Shown here: piece after piece, positions 8,996 through 16,403 of the stretch | How the letters are laid out: each line of letters starts with the position of its first letter | How positions within the stretch are numbered: position 1 is the first letter of the stretch | NCBI GenBank assembly: GCA_963781305.1 | Contig: CAWAFL010000011.1 | Span: 1,922,001-1,986,000, forward strand | Reading direction: 5' to 3' | From: DASXMT01 sp963781305 | Lineage (GTDB): Bacteria > Actinomycetota > Acidimicrobiia > Acidimicrobiales > RAAP-2 | DNA: 64,000 nt | The notes under the pieces: model-generated | What the model was told of the DNA's origin: nothing | What the model saw: the letters and a program-made list of their open reading frames with translations, nothing else | The model's database searches: none | Made by a program: the position numbers and the translations under genes

Positions 8996-9574
8996 TCACG
9001 CCTGGTAGACGGCTTCTGCCTCGATCTCGATGGTCACCTTCTTGGCCACTACGAGGCCGCCGGCCTCCATGACGGCACCGAAGGACACACCGAAGTCATC
9101 GCGATTGATCTCGGTGGTGGCGCTGAAACCCACCCGATGGTTGCCAAAGGGGTCCTGCACGACGCCCTCGAGGTTCACGTCGAGGACCACGGGCCGGGTG
9201 GTGCCCCGGATGGTGAGGTCTCCGTTGACCTTCCACGAACCCGGGTCCGAGGGATGTACCGCTGTCGACGTGAACGTGATGCTGGGGTGGTTCTCCACGT
9301 CGAGGAAATCGGCGGTCCGCACGTGGTTGTCGCGGGTCTCGTCCCTGGTGTCCACGCTGTTGGCATCGATGGTCACGGTGATCGAGGACTCGGTGGGGTC
9401 CTCTCCGACGACCAAGGTCCCATCTACCTTGGCGAACTGTCCTCGCACCTTGGACACCGCCATGTGCCGGACGGCAAACCCCACGTGGGTGTGTGCCTCG
9501 TCGATGGCATAGGTTCCTGCTGCGGGTAGTTCGACGCCGTCGATCGTCCTGCTCGTTACTGTCGTATCGCTCAT
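8996..9574 (-). CDS. YceI family polyisoprenoid-binding lipocalin-like protein
   Basis: YceI proteins are beta-barrel binders of long isoprenoid chains. The 192 residues carry the family pattern AAGTYAIDEAHTHVGFAVRHMAVSKVRGQF and the C-terminal GFSATTEINRDDFGVSF with FGAVMEAGGLVVAKKVTIEIEAEA. No signal peptide is visible, so it is probably cytosolic. It is divergent from a marR gene, and its promoter is overlapped by a palindrome, so MarR control is likely. The exact ligand cannot be told. Confidence 0.88.
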   Translation of the reverse strand: MSDTTVTSRTIDGVELPAAGTYAIDEAHTHVGFAVRHMAVSKVRGQFAKVDGTLVVGEDPTESSITVTIDANSVDTRDETRDNHVRTADFLDVENHPSITFTSTAVHPSDPGSWKVNGDLTIRGTTRPVVLDVNLEGVVQDPFGNHRVGFSATTEINRDDFGVSFGAVMEAGGLVVAKKVTIEIEAEAVYQA

Positions 9575-9636
9575 GGCAAATGCCTCCTGGCTATGTGAGT
9601 GGTGCTCGTTGGCTCGATTGCTTGCTTCTGCAAGTA

Positions 9637-9668
9637 AGTATAAAGGGGCTTAGTTGCTAACGCAACTA
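9637..9668 (-). promoter_or_regulatory. yceI promoter overlapped by MarR-type palindrome
   Basis: Reading leftward, a -35 of TTGCGT (9665-9660) and a -10 of TATACT (9642-9637) are separated by exactly 17 bp. The palindrome TAGTTGC-4-GCAACTA (9651-9668) covers the -35 and spacer, and a second short inverted repeat CTTGC-4-GCAAG lies at 9621-9634. The adjacent divergent MarR gene is the obvious candidate repressor; that link is inferred. Confidence 0.65.
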
Positions 9669-9697
9669 CCCGCGTCCCGATCAGATAGGATGAAGTC

Positions 9698-10252
9698 ATG
9701 GCAGACCATCACTTACCGGAGGGTCCACAATCCGGCTCCGCACTCAACATCGGGGTAGTGGACGACCGGCGTCTGACCCTGGTCGGCCTGATCTTCGAGT
9801 CGGCCGCCGGCCTCCGCCAGGTGTTCGAGCGCAGGCTCGAGTCCAACGCCGGGCTCACGAACCAGTCCTTCGACGTGCTGATCCGGTTGGCCCGTACTCC
9901 GGGAAACCGGCTCCGGATGAGCGAACTGGCCGCCCAGACCACCCTGTCCCCCAGCGGCCTCACCCGGTCGGTGGATCGGTTGGAGGACACCGGCCTGGTC
10001 GTGCGAGAGACGTGTCCCGAGGATCGACGCGGGGCGTTCGCGGTCCTGACCGTCGAAGGGAAGACGGTCATGGACGAGGCCATCCCCCACCACGTGGCTC
10101 ATATCGACGAGGTGTTGCACGGCGTGCTCACCCTCGACGAGGAGCACAGTCTGGAGCTATTGCTCCGTAAGCTCCGCGATTACCTCTTCGGGAGCGAGAC
10201 CCCGTGCGCCATGGATCCCGTCTCTGGCGACGGCTGTCCTACTGAGCAGTAG
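9698..10252 (+). CDS. MarR family transcriptional regulator
   Basis: A 184-residue winged-helix regulator. The DNA-binding core reads ELAAQTTLSPSGLTRSVDRLEDTGLVVRETCPEDRRG, the typical MarR recognition helix and beta-wing with the conserved DRR, flanked by the N- and C-terminal dimerisation helices. An AGGA site sits at suitable spacing before the ATG. It is divergent from yceI, with a palindrome in the 123 bp between them, so autoregulation and yceI control are likely. The ligand is unknown. The last codons run into a 16 bp tandem repeat array. Confidence 0.9.
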   Translation: MADHHLPEGPQSGSALNIGVVDDRRLTLVGLIFESAAGLRQVFERRLESNAGLTNQSFDVLIRLARTPGNRLRMSELAAQTTLSPSGLTRSVDRLEDTGLVVRETCPEDRRGAFAVLTVEGKTVMDEAIPHHVAHIDEVLHGVLTLDEEHSLELLLRKLRDYLFGSETPCAMDPVSGDGCPTEQ

Positions 10253-10307
10253 CCCTACCGAGCAGTAGCCCTACCCAGGAGTAGCCCTACCTAGCAGTAG
10301 GCGCCGG
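10244..10307. repeat. 16 bp x 4 tandem repeat at the marR stop codon
   Basis: Units start at 10244, 10260, 10276 and 10292; the first two are identical (GAGCAGTAGCCCTACC) and the last two are diverged. The marR TAG stop lies inside the first unit. The unit is not a multiple of three, consistent with its lying essentially outside coding sequence, between convergent marR and the M48 gene. Confidence 0.85.
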
Positions 10308-11486
10308 TCAGCGTTCGGCCAGCGCAGCAGCGCGCACCGACGTGTCGTCCAGGTTGCCCTCTGCACTCTCATTCCGGGCCCCCACCATGGGATCGATCCA
10401 CAGCCAACGGGTGATCACGGCAGACCGTCCCGGACCCGGAGGCCACGGCGAGGCCGTCGTGGACGTGAGGGTCATGGTCTCGAGCGCCGACCCCAGTCCC
10501 GGCGGGTACCGCACGACCGATGCAGCCCGCTGATCGGCGATGAACTCTCGTCCGGCCCCTACGAGGGACCGCACCAGCCCCGCACCGGAGCCGGTGATTG
10601 CCGCCAGAGGCGCTACCACGGCGACGGCAGCGCCGGCGGTGGCTGTGTCTCGGCGTTTGACGTGCACCAGCTCGTGGGCCAGGACGCCCTCCAGCTCAAC
10701 CAGGCTCAGGACATGCTCGAGGCCAGAGGTGACCACAAGTGCGGCCAACCGTGGGTCGCGCCCCACTGCCAGCGCATTGGGTGTCGGGTTGGTGACGACG
10801 TAGATCGTGGGACGAGGCAGGCCCATGGTGGCGCAGAGTCCCTCGACCAAGTTGTGCACCCGGGGATGTTGGCCCTCGTCGCTGGGTCGGGCACCCACGA
10901 TCTTGAGCACCACGTGCGGTGCTCGACCCCAGAACCAGGCGGTGAGCACGATGGTGAGCACCACGAACACGATGACCCCGATCAGTGGAGCGGCAACGGC
11001 GGCCACCACCGCGCCGAGGACGAGACCCACGACGGCCGAAGGTGTGGCGCAGATGAGCAGCGCTCGGCGGCCGTTGGCCGACGCCGCCTGATCCTCGTCG
11101 GAGGCTTCACGGGGTCCGCTAGCGGTGCCGGCCGCCGGCGTCTCCACCCGCGGCTCGATGCGCTCCCTGGAGTTGGGCCCCCGGCCTCCCGAACCCGATC
11201 GTCCCGATGAGCTCGTACCCGATCGGCCGCCCGATTGGGAGCGGGAGCCGCCGCCCGAGCCGGACTGCCCGGAGCGTTGTCCGCTCCGCTGCTGGCTGCG
11301 GTTTCGGTTCCCGGACCCGCCCTTTCCCGAACCACCTTGATTGCCGCGGCCGCCGCCCTGCTGGCGTTGGCCCCCACCCCGGTTCCGGTTGCCGCTCCCT
11401 CGCCCTCCCCCGCCCCCGGACCCGGCATCGCCGGAAGCGCGCCGAGGGCCGTCGGACGGTGCTGAGGAGGGAGGTGTGACGCTCAT
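10308..11486 (-). CDS. M48 family (HtpX-like) membrane metalloprotease with N-terminal RG/Q-rich disordered region
   Basis: HtpX-type proteases degrade damaged membrane proteins. The zinc motif HELVH is at 271-275 and the third ligand lies in EFIADQ (from 314). Two adjacent membrane helices span about 142-187. Residues 10-110 are extremely low in complexity, made mostly of Gly, Arg, Ser, Gln and Asn, like an eukaryotic RGG tail, and precede the first helix. The start at 11486 (MSVTPPSS) is chosen because residues upstream look like non-coding read-through into the glycosyltransferase end. It is probably the last gene of the pgsA-patA-GGDEF-pimA run, but may be separate. Confidence 0.82.
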   Translation of the reverse strand: MSVTPPSSAPSDGPRRASGDAGSGGGGGRGSGNRNRGGGQRQQGGGRGNQGGSGKGGSGNRNRSQQRSGQRSGQSGSGGGSRSQSGGRSGTSSSGRSGSGGRGPNSRERIEPRVETPAAGTASGPREASDEDQAASANGRRALLICATPSAVVGLVLGAVVAAVAAPLIGVIVFVVLTIVLTAWFWGRAPHVVLKIVGARPSDEGQHPRVHNLVEGLCATMGLPRPTIYVVTNPTPNALAVGRDPRLAALVVTSGLEHVLSLVELEGVLAHELVHVKRRDTATAGAAVAVVAPLAAITGSGAGLVRSLVGAGREFIADQRAASVVRYPPGLGSALETMTLTSTTASPWPPGPGRSAVITRWLWIDPMVGARNESAEGNLDDTSVRAAALAER

Positions 11487-11514
11487 GACCTCAGCAGTGT
11501 ACGACGGCTCAGGC

Positions 11515-12711
11515 CTACACCGGTTGCGTGACCTCGCGGTACAGCGACTCATATCGCTCGGCCAATCGGTCCATCGACCACTCCCTCGCTCGCGCCGCAC
11601 CATCGACGCGGTCCTGTTCGCGCCGGTCGGCCTCGACGTCGTTTACGGGCGCCAGCACGTCCCGAAGGGCCTCCGAGAGGGCCGAGGCGTCTCCTGGGCG
11701 GACCAGGCGGGCTCTCCCTCCGGCTGCATCCCGATATCCGGGGATGTCGCTGGCCACGACCCGTGTCCCCGCGGCCATGGCTTCGAGGAGGACCATCCCG
11801 AACGATTCCCCGCCGAGCGAAGGGGCGCAGAGCACGTCGGCGCCGGCCAGGCGCCGGAGCTTGTCCTCTTCGGTGAGCACACCCAGCCACCGGATATGTG
11901 GCGAGTCAGGGTACCGACGTCGCAGGGCATCGGTGTCGGGCCCGTCTCCCGCCACCCACAGCGTCGGGGAAGCGAGCGCGGCATCGTCTCCGGACCCGTG
12001 GCTCACCAGTTGGTTGCCCACCAGTTGGTTGCCCACCAGTTGGTTGAAGGCGTCGAGCAGGACCCCGAGGCCCTTGCGCTCTTCGTGCCGGCCCAGGAAC
12101 AGGACGGTGGGGCCGTCGGTGGGCCAGGGCACGGCATGGGCGTAGCGATCGACCTCCACGCCGTTGAAGAGCACGACGTACTCCCCGCCCACCGCGGCGT
12201 GCGCCGTCTGCCTGGCGGCCTCGGATACGGCGCAGCGGACGGCGAACTTCCGCCGGGCCAGGCTCGTGGTCAGGGGTCGGAGCGCGGAATAGAAGAAGCT
12301 CCCGCCGCTCCGGTGGAAGGTGGTCACGATGGGGGGCATCCCCCGTGCGGCCAGGAGGCCGTAGGGGAGACCGGGAGAGAAGGGTTCGTGCACGTGTACC
12401 ACGTCGAAGTGCCCGGACCGGAGATCCCCGAGTGCCCGGTGGACGGCCAGGGGCGACACCGAGACCGGCGCTACCGATCCATTGGCCGGGAGGGACACCG
12501 ACTGTCCGGTCACCACCAGATTGACGTCGCTCGGCGCATCTCGCCGGTCATCGAGAGGGGCGAACACTGTGGCCTGGTGCCCCCGTGCATCAAGAGCCCG
12601 GACCAGGCCCACCACCTGCCCTTGCACCCCGCCCGGCCGGCTCAGGCTGTAGGGGCAGACCATGGCGACCCGGAGTCCGGATGGACCATCCGCCGGGGAG
12701 ACCGCCATCAC
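11515..12711 (-). CDS. GT4 family glycosyltransferase, PimA-like phosphatidylinositol mannosyltransferase
   Basis: A GT-B fold enzyme of 398 residues. The N-terminal domain starts VAMVCPYSLSRPGGVQGQV, the PimA-type acceptor loop with GGVQ, and continues with DVVHVHEPFSP. The C-terminal donor domain has FLGRHEERKGL and the EX7E pattern in GESFGMVLLEAMAAG. Context strongly supports a role in phosphatidylinositol mannoside synthesis: pgsA and a PatA-like acyltransferase lie upstream on the same strand, as in mycobacteria. A 15 bp tandem repeat writes NQLVG three times in the donor domain. The start is GTG. Confidence 0.85.
   Translation of the reverse strand: MMAVSPADGPSGLRVAMVCPYSLSRPGGVQGQVVGLVRALDARGHQATVFAPLDDRRDAPSDVNLVVTGQSVSLPANGSVAPVSVSPLAVHRALGDLRSGHFDVVHVHEPFSPGLPYGLLAARGMPPIVTTFHRSGGSFFYSALRPLTTSLARRKFAVRCAVSEAARQTAHAAVGGEYVVLFNGVEVDRYAHAVPWPTDGPTVLFLGRHEERKGLGVLLDAFNQLVGNQLVGNQLVSHGSGDDAALASPTLWVAGDGPDTDALRRRYPDSPHIRWLGVLTEEDKLRRLAGADVLCAPSLGGESFGMVLLEAMAAGTRVVASDIPGYRDAAGGRARLVRPGDASALSEALRDVLAPVNDVEADRREQDRVDGAARAREWSMDRLAERYESLYREVTQPV
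12004..12048. repeat. 15 bp x 3 tandem repeat inside the pimA-like gene
   Basis: Units CACCAGTTGGTTGCC at 12004 and 12019 are identical and a third, diverging at its end, starts at 12034. On the coding strand each adds five residues (NQLVG) to the glycosyltransferase C-terminal domain, right after DAF. Confidence 0.93.
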
Positions 12712-12715
12712 CCGA

Positions 12716-14479
12716 TCAGGAGGACGTCGGCGGCAGTGCCCGGCGTCTGCTCCATTTGACGCTGTACATGGCGTCGTCGGCCCGGGCCAGCAGGGTCGAG
12801 GGATCGGTCCAGGGATCGTCGGTCCGCACTCCCCCGATGGAGGCCGAGACGATGAGCGATCTCCCGCCGATCTGGTACGGCTCGCTCAAGGCGGTGGCGA
12901 TTCGGTCCGAGATGCCCTGCATCTCCTCTTCGCCCCGCTTGACCTGGCACACCACCACGAACTCGTCCCCGCCCAATCGGGCCACGGTGTCTGTGGGACG
13001 CACGATGGCCAGGAGACGTCGGGCCACGGCCACCAGGACCTCATCGCCGACGTCATGGCCCAACGCGTCGTTGATCTCCTTGAAATCGTCGAGATCCAAC
13101 AGGAACACGGCGATCGAGCCTGCCGGGACCACCGCGTCATCGGGCGGAGCGTCCGGATCTGCCTCCCGGTTGAGGTCGCCTACCGCCTTCCCCAGACGAT
13201 CGGCCAGGAGGGTTCGGTTGGCCACGCCGGTGAGGGGGTCATGCAGGGCCAGATCGGCCAAGCGTTCCTCGTTGCGCTTCTGCTCGGTGACATCGTGGAT
13301 GGCAGCAACGGCCCCGAGCTTGTTGTGTGCATCATCGAACAGTGCCTGGGCATTCACCCTGATCAGCTTGCGCGAGCCCGACCCGGCCACCAGCACGAGC
13401 TCGGACTCCCGCAGTCGTTCCCCGGCCAGGGCCCGGAGCAGCGGATTCTCTTCCGGCGTCATCGGTGATCCATCTCGACCCCGGAGCCACACGCTGATGG
13501 GGCGGCTGCCTGTCGGATCGTCCTCGTTCGTGAACCCGAACAGTCGCTGCGCCGCCGGATTGATCACGGTCAGCTCGCCCTCCTCGTCGCAGGCCACGAT
13601 GCCCTCTTCGAGGTTGTCCAACAGGACCTGGAGGAACTGCTGCTCCTGACGGAGCGCCGTCCCGGCGATCCGGGCCTCGGTGATATCGCTGAACGAGGCC
13701 ACCGCCCCGATACGTGGGAGACCGTCCTGTCCACCGATGGCCTGGGAGTTGATCCGCATCCACACCATCGGTCCGTCGGGCCGGCGGATCCCGTGCACGA
13801 ACCCGAAGCAACGTTCCCCCGTGATCAGGCTGCGAAGAACGGGGTACACATCGAGGGGAAGCTCCACGCCGTGGGAGTCGACGGGGTACCACCCCTGCTC
13901 CCTGCCCAGGCGCAGGACGTCTTCGAGCGAGCGGCCCAGGATCCATGTCTTGGACGCGCTGAACAGTTCCACCAACGCATTGTTGACAGCGACGATGACC
14001 CCGTCGGCGTCGACCATCATGATGCCGTCCACCAGGGACTCCATGATGGTGGCATAGCGGGACTTGTCCTCTTGGGCCTCCCGCTCGATCTGTTTGCGGT
14101 CGGTGACGTCCCGGACGTTGACCACGATGCCGCCAACCGCCTCGTTCGGGGCCGAGGCCACGATCTCGACGTCGATCGGGGACCCGTCGGCCAGGGTGGC
14201 CTGCATCTGGAGGGAAAAGGTGAGCCGACGGCCCTCCACCAGGTCATGGAACGATGCCCGCAAGGTCCCGTCATCCTCGGGGTCCACGAGATGGAAGACG
14301 TCGGTGCCGTTGGCGCCGCTCGGGTCGTAACCGAAGAAGTCCTGAGCGGACGGGCTGACATAGACCAACCGACCGTCGGTCGCCACCACCACGACCATGT
14401 CGTCCACGTGCTCGGACAGGGCCCGGAACCGGTCCCCGCCGGCAGAGGACGGCGGCTTGGCCAAAGAGTCGCTGCTCAC
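12716..14479 (-). CDS. PAS-PAS-PAS-GGDEF diguanylate cyclase
   Basis: This 587-residue protein should make the second messenger cyclic di-GMP. Three PAS sensor domains (about 20-140, 145-270 and 275-400) precede a GGDEF domain. The active-site GGDEF is at 503-507, and the product-inhibition site RPTD lies exactly five residues before it, so the enzyme looks both active and feedback inhibited. No EAL domain or membrane helix is seen, so it is probably cytosolic. The GTG start at 14479 overlaps the acyltransferase stop as GTGA; the open frame upstream lies within that gene. Only 4 bp separate its stop from the pimA-like GTG. Confidence 0.92.
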   Translation of the reverse strand: MSSDSLAKPPSSAGGDRFRALSEHVDDMVVVVATDGRLVYVSPSAQDFFGYDPSGANGTDVFHLVDPEDDGTLRASFHDLVEGRRLTFSLQMQATLADGSPIDVEIVASAPNEAVGGIVVNVRDVTDRKQIEREAQEDKSRYATIMESLVDGIMMVDADGVIVAVNNALVELFSASKTWILGRSLEDVLRLGREQGWYPVDSHGVELPLDVYPVLRSLITGERCFGFVHGIRRPDGPMVWMRINSQAIGGQDGLPRIGAVASFSDITEARIAGTALRQEQQFLQVLLDNLEEGIVACDEEGELTVINPAAQRLFGFTNEDDPTGSRPISVWLRGRDGSPMTPEENPLLRALAGERLRESELVLVAGSGSRKLIRVNAQALFDDAHNKLGAVAAIHDVTEQKRNEERLADLALHDPLTGVANRTLLADRLGKAVGDLNREADPDAPPDDAVVPAGSIAVFLLDLDDFKEINDALGHDVGDEVLVAVARRLLAIVRPTDTVARLGGDEFVVVCQVKRGEEEMQGISDRIATALSEPYQIGGRSLIVSASIGGVRTDDPWTDPSTLLARADDAMYSVKWSRRRALPPTSS

Positions 14480-15375
14480 GAGCCGACCTCGTCCCGATCG
14501 GCGGACCACAGCGGTTGAAAGACGTGCCACTGCTCGGGGGCGCGCCGGATGAGCCCCTCGAACCGGTCGGCTATCTCCTGGGTGACGCGGGACACATCGG
14601 TTCGCAACGCGCCTGACCGGGTGAGGTCGATGGGGGCGCCGACCACGGCGTGATGGTCCTGGCCCGGACCGCTGTAGACGGCGGCCGTAAGCAACGTCGC
14701 CCCCGTTCGCATGGCCAGCGTTGCCGGCCCGGCGGGCATCGTCGTCTTTTCGCCGAAGAACTCCACATCGATACCGTTGTCCAGAAGGTCCCGGTCGCAC
14801 AAGAGCCCGACCAAACCGCCGTCACGGAGCGTCCGCATCACGACGCCACCCGATGTGGCGTCCAGTGGGACGATGGTCAGACCCATGGCCGCCCGCTGGT
14901 CGACGAAGTACTCGAACAACTCCGGGGGCTCGATGCGCTCGGCCACCGAGGTCATGGGATAGCCCACTGCGGCCAGGAAGGTCCCCCCGTACTCCCAACT
15001 CCCCACATGGGGTAGGGCCAGGACCACGCCCTTTCCCGACGCCATCCCCTCGACCAGGTGCTCGAACCCTTCAACCACCACGAACCGCTGGAGCACCTCT
15101 TGGCGCGCCGTACTGGGCAACCGGGCCCCTTCCACCCAATACCGGGCGTAGGCCCGAAAGGCACGTCGGCTCCAGCGCTCGAGCGAAGCCTGGTCCACGT
15201 CGCGTCCGACGACCCGGCGGAGGTTCTGTTCCACGTCTCGCCGGTGATCGTGTCGGACCTGGTGCAGGACGTCGCCCACCAGCCCGGCGATGCCCAGGGC
15301 CACGGGCTCGGGAACTGCGGCCAGGGCGCGCCCAAGGGTGCTGTAGATCTGAAATGTCAGACGGGGCGAGACCAC
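14476..15375 (-). CDS. Lysophospholipid acyltransferase family protein, PatA-like
   Basis: The LpxL/HtrB-type catalytic motif HX4E is seen as H123 and E128 in LPHVGSWEYGG, with a second block at CDRDLLDNGIDVEFFG and MPAGPATLAMRTGATLL. The 299-residue length fits mycobacterial PatA, which acylates the mannose of PIM1 at the inner face of the membrane. Context (pgsA upstream, pimA-like downstream) supports the same job here, which remains inferred. The start is GTG. It lies 41 bp from pgsA and overlaps the GGDEF gene. Confidence 0.87.
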   Translation of the reverse strand: MVSPRLTFQIYSTLGRALAAVPEPVALGIAGLVGDVLHQVRHDHRRDVEQNLRRVVGRDVDQASLERWSRRAFRAYARYWVEGARLPSTARQEVLQRFVVVEGFEHLVEGMASGKGVVLALPHVGSWEYGGTFLAAVGYPMTSVAERIEPPELFEYFVDQRAAMGLTIVPLDATSGGVVMRTLRDGGLVGLLCDRDLLDNGIDVEFFGEKTTMPAGPATLAMRTGATLLTAAVYSGPGQDHHAVVGAPIDLTRSGALRTDVSRVTQEIADRFEGLIRRAPEQWHVFQPLWSADRDEVGS

Positions 15376-15416
15376 TGTTTTCCTTCGATCACGGACAGGC
15401 GGAGACGGGGAAGGAA

Positions 15417-16196
15417 TCAGCTGTTACGCCGGGCCGAAGCCCGGTGGCGGAGACCCTGGCGGGCCTGGCGGGCGCGCCAGGTCCGTCCAGACCGGCTGGC
15501 CAGCTCACCCTGCCGGCGGGCCCGCCACCGTGAGGACGAGCCGACCGGGCGACGACGGGCGCTGCGGGTCATCGAGCCCTCCCGGCGCGGCCGGCGCGTG
15601 GTGGCGACCGGTGCCGGCGCTTCGGCCAGGCGCCAGACCTTGACAAAGCGACCGACGGCGGTGAGCACGGTGAGGCCCAGCATCACCCACAGGACAGGAA
15701 CCAAGAACGAGGCGGAGAGGAATCCGATGCCGAGCAGGATCATCCGCTCGGCCCGCTCCATGATTCCGCCCTTGGCCGAGATGCCCAGCGATTCGGCCTT
15801 GGCCCGCTGATAGGACACCAACGACGTGGCGGCGAGCACCCCGAACGGCAGCAACGCCAGATGACCGGTATGGGTCGACATCAGGTACCAGGCCACGCCA
15901 CCCAGCAACAGCGCGTCGGCCACCCGGTCGGTGACCGAGTCGAAGAACGCCCCGCGAACCGACGCCGTTCCCGACGCCTTGGCCACCGGACCGTCCAGGA
16001 GATCATGGAGGCCGGTCAGGATCAACAGGAGGATGGCCAGGTGCAGATGACCGGTGGCCACGGCGACAGCAGTCGCCGTGGCACTAATGAGGCCAGTTGC
16101 CGTCAAGACGTCGGCAGTGACCCCGATCTGCTGCAGCCTGTGACCGACCGGGCCGGTTGCCCGGTCCACGGTGTCGCGCCAGCGGCCGTCGAACAT
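15417..16196 (-). CDS. CDP-alcohol phosphatidyltransferase, phosphatidylinositol(phosphate) synthase-like PgsA
   Basis: Integral membrane enzyme of 259 residues that joins CDP-diacylglycerol to an alcohol. The catalytic motif is D65, D68-G69, A72-K73, G82, D86 and D90; family members usually have Ala-Arg where this one has Ala-Lys. Several hydrophobic helices follow. Gene order pgsA-acyltransferase-pimA matches mycobacteria, where PgsA1 makes phosphatidylinositol phosphate. The C-terminal 50 residues are very rich in Arg, with RRRP and RWRARRQ runs, and look disordered. It is divergent from the MMPL gene. Confidence 0.87.
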   Translation of the reverse strand: MFDGRWRDTVDRATGPVGHRLQQIGVTADVLTATGLISATATAVAVATGHLHLAILLLILTGLHDLLDGPVAKASGTASVRGAFFDSVTDRVADALLLGGVAWYLMSTHTGHLALLPFGVLAATSLVSYQRAKAESLGISAKGGIMERAERMILLGIGFLSASFLVPVLWVMLGLTVLTAVGRFVKVWRLAEAPAPVATTRRPRREGSMTRSARRRPVGSSSRWRARRQGELASRSGRTWRARQARQGLRHRASARRNS

Positions 16197-16403
16197 GGCA
16201 GCTCCTCCAGAGGTTTCCGGACTACTCTACCATCGGCTTGCTCGAGCTAAGCGGTACCCCTGGCGTGGGTGATCTGCCGCCACACGCTGGGACTCGTTGT
16301 CCGACGCCCGTTCACCGCCTCCCGGTGTGCAGGGGTCCCGAAGGCCTAACATCGGCTCGCACACAAGACCGGGGAGCGTCCCCAGCACGCGTGGGAGGTC
16401 ATC

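Noticed and set aside
10244..10307. Short repeats as a possible CRISPR array
   Set aside because: Units are directly abutting 16 bp copies with no unique spacers, and no cas gene is near.
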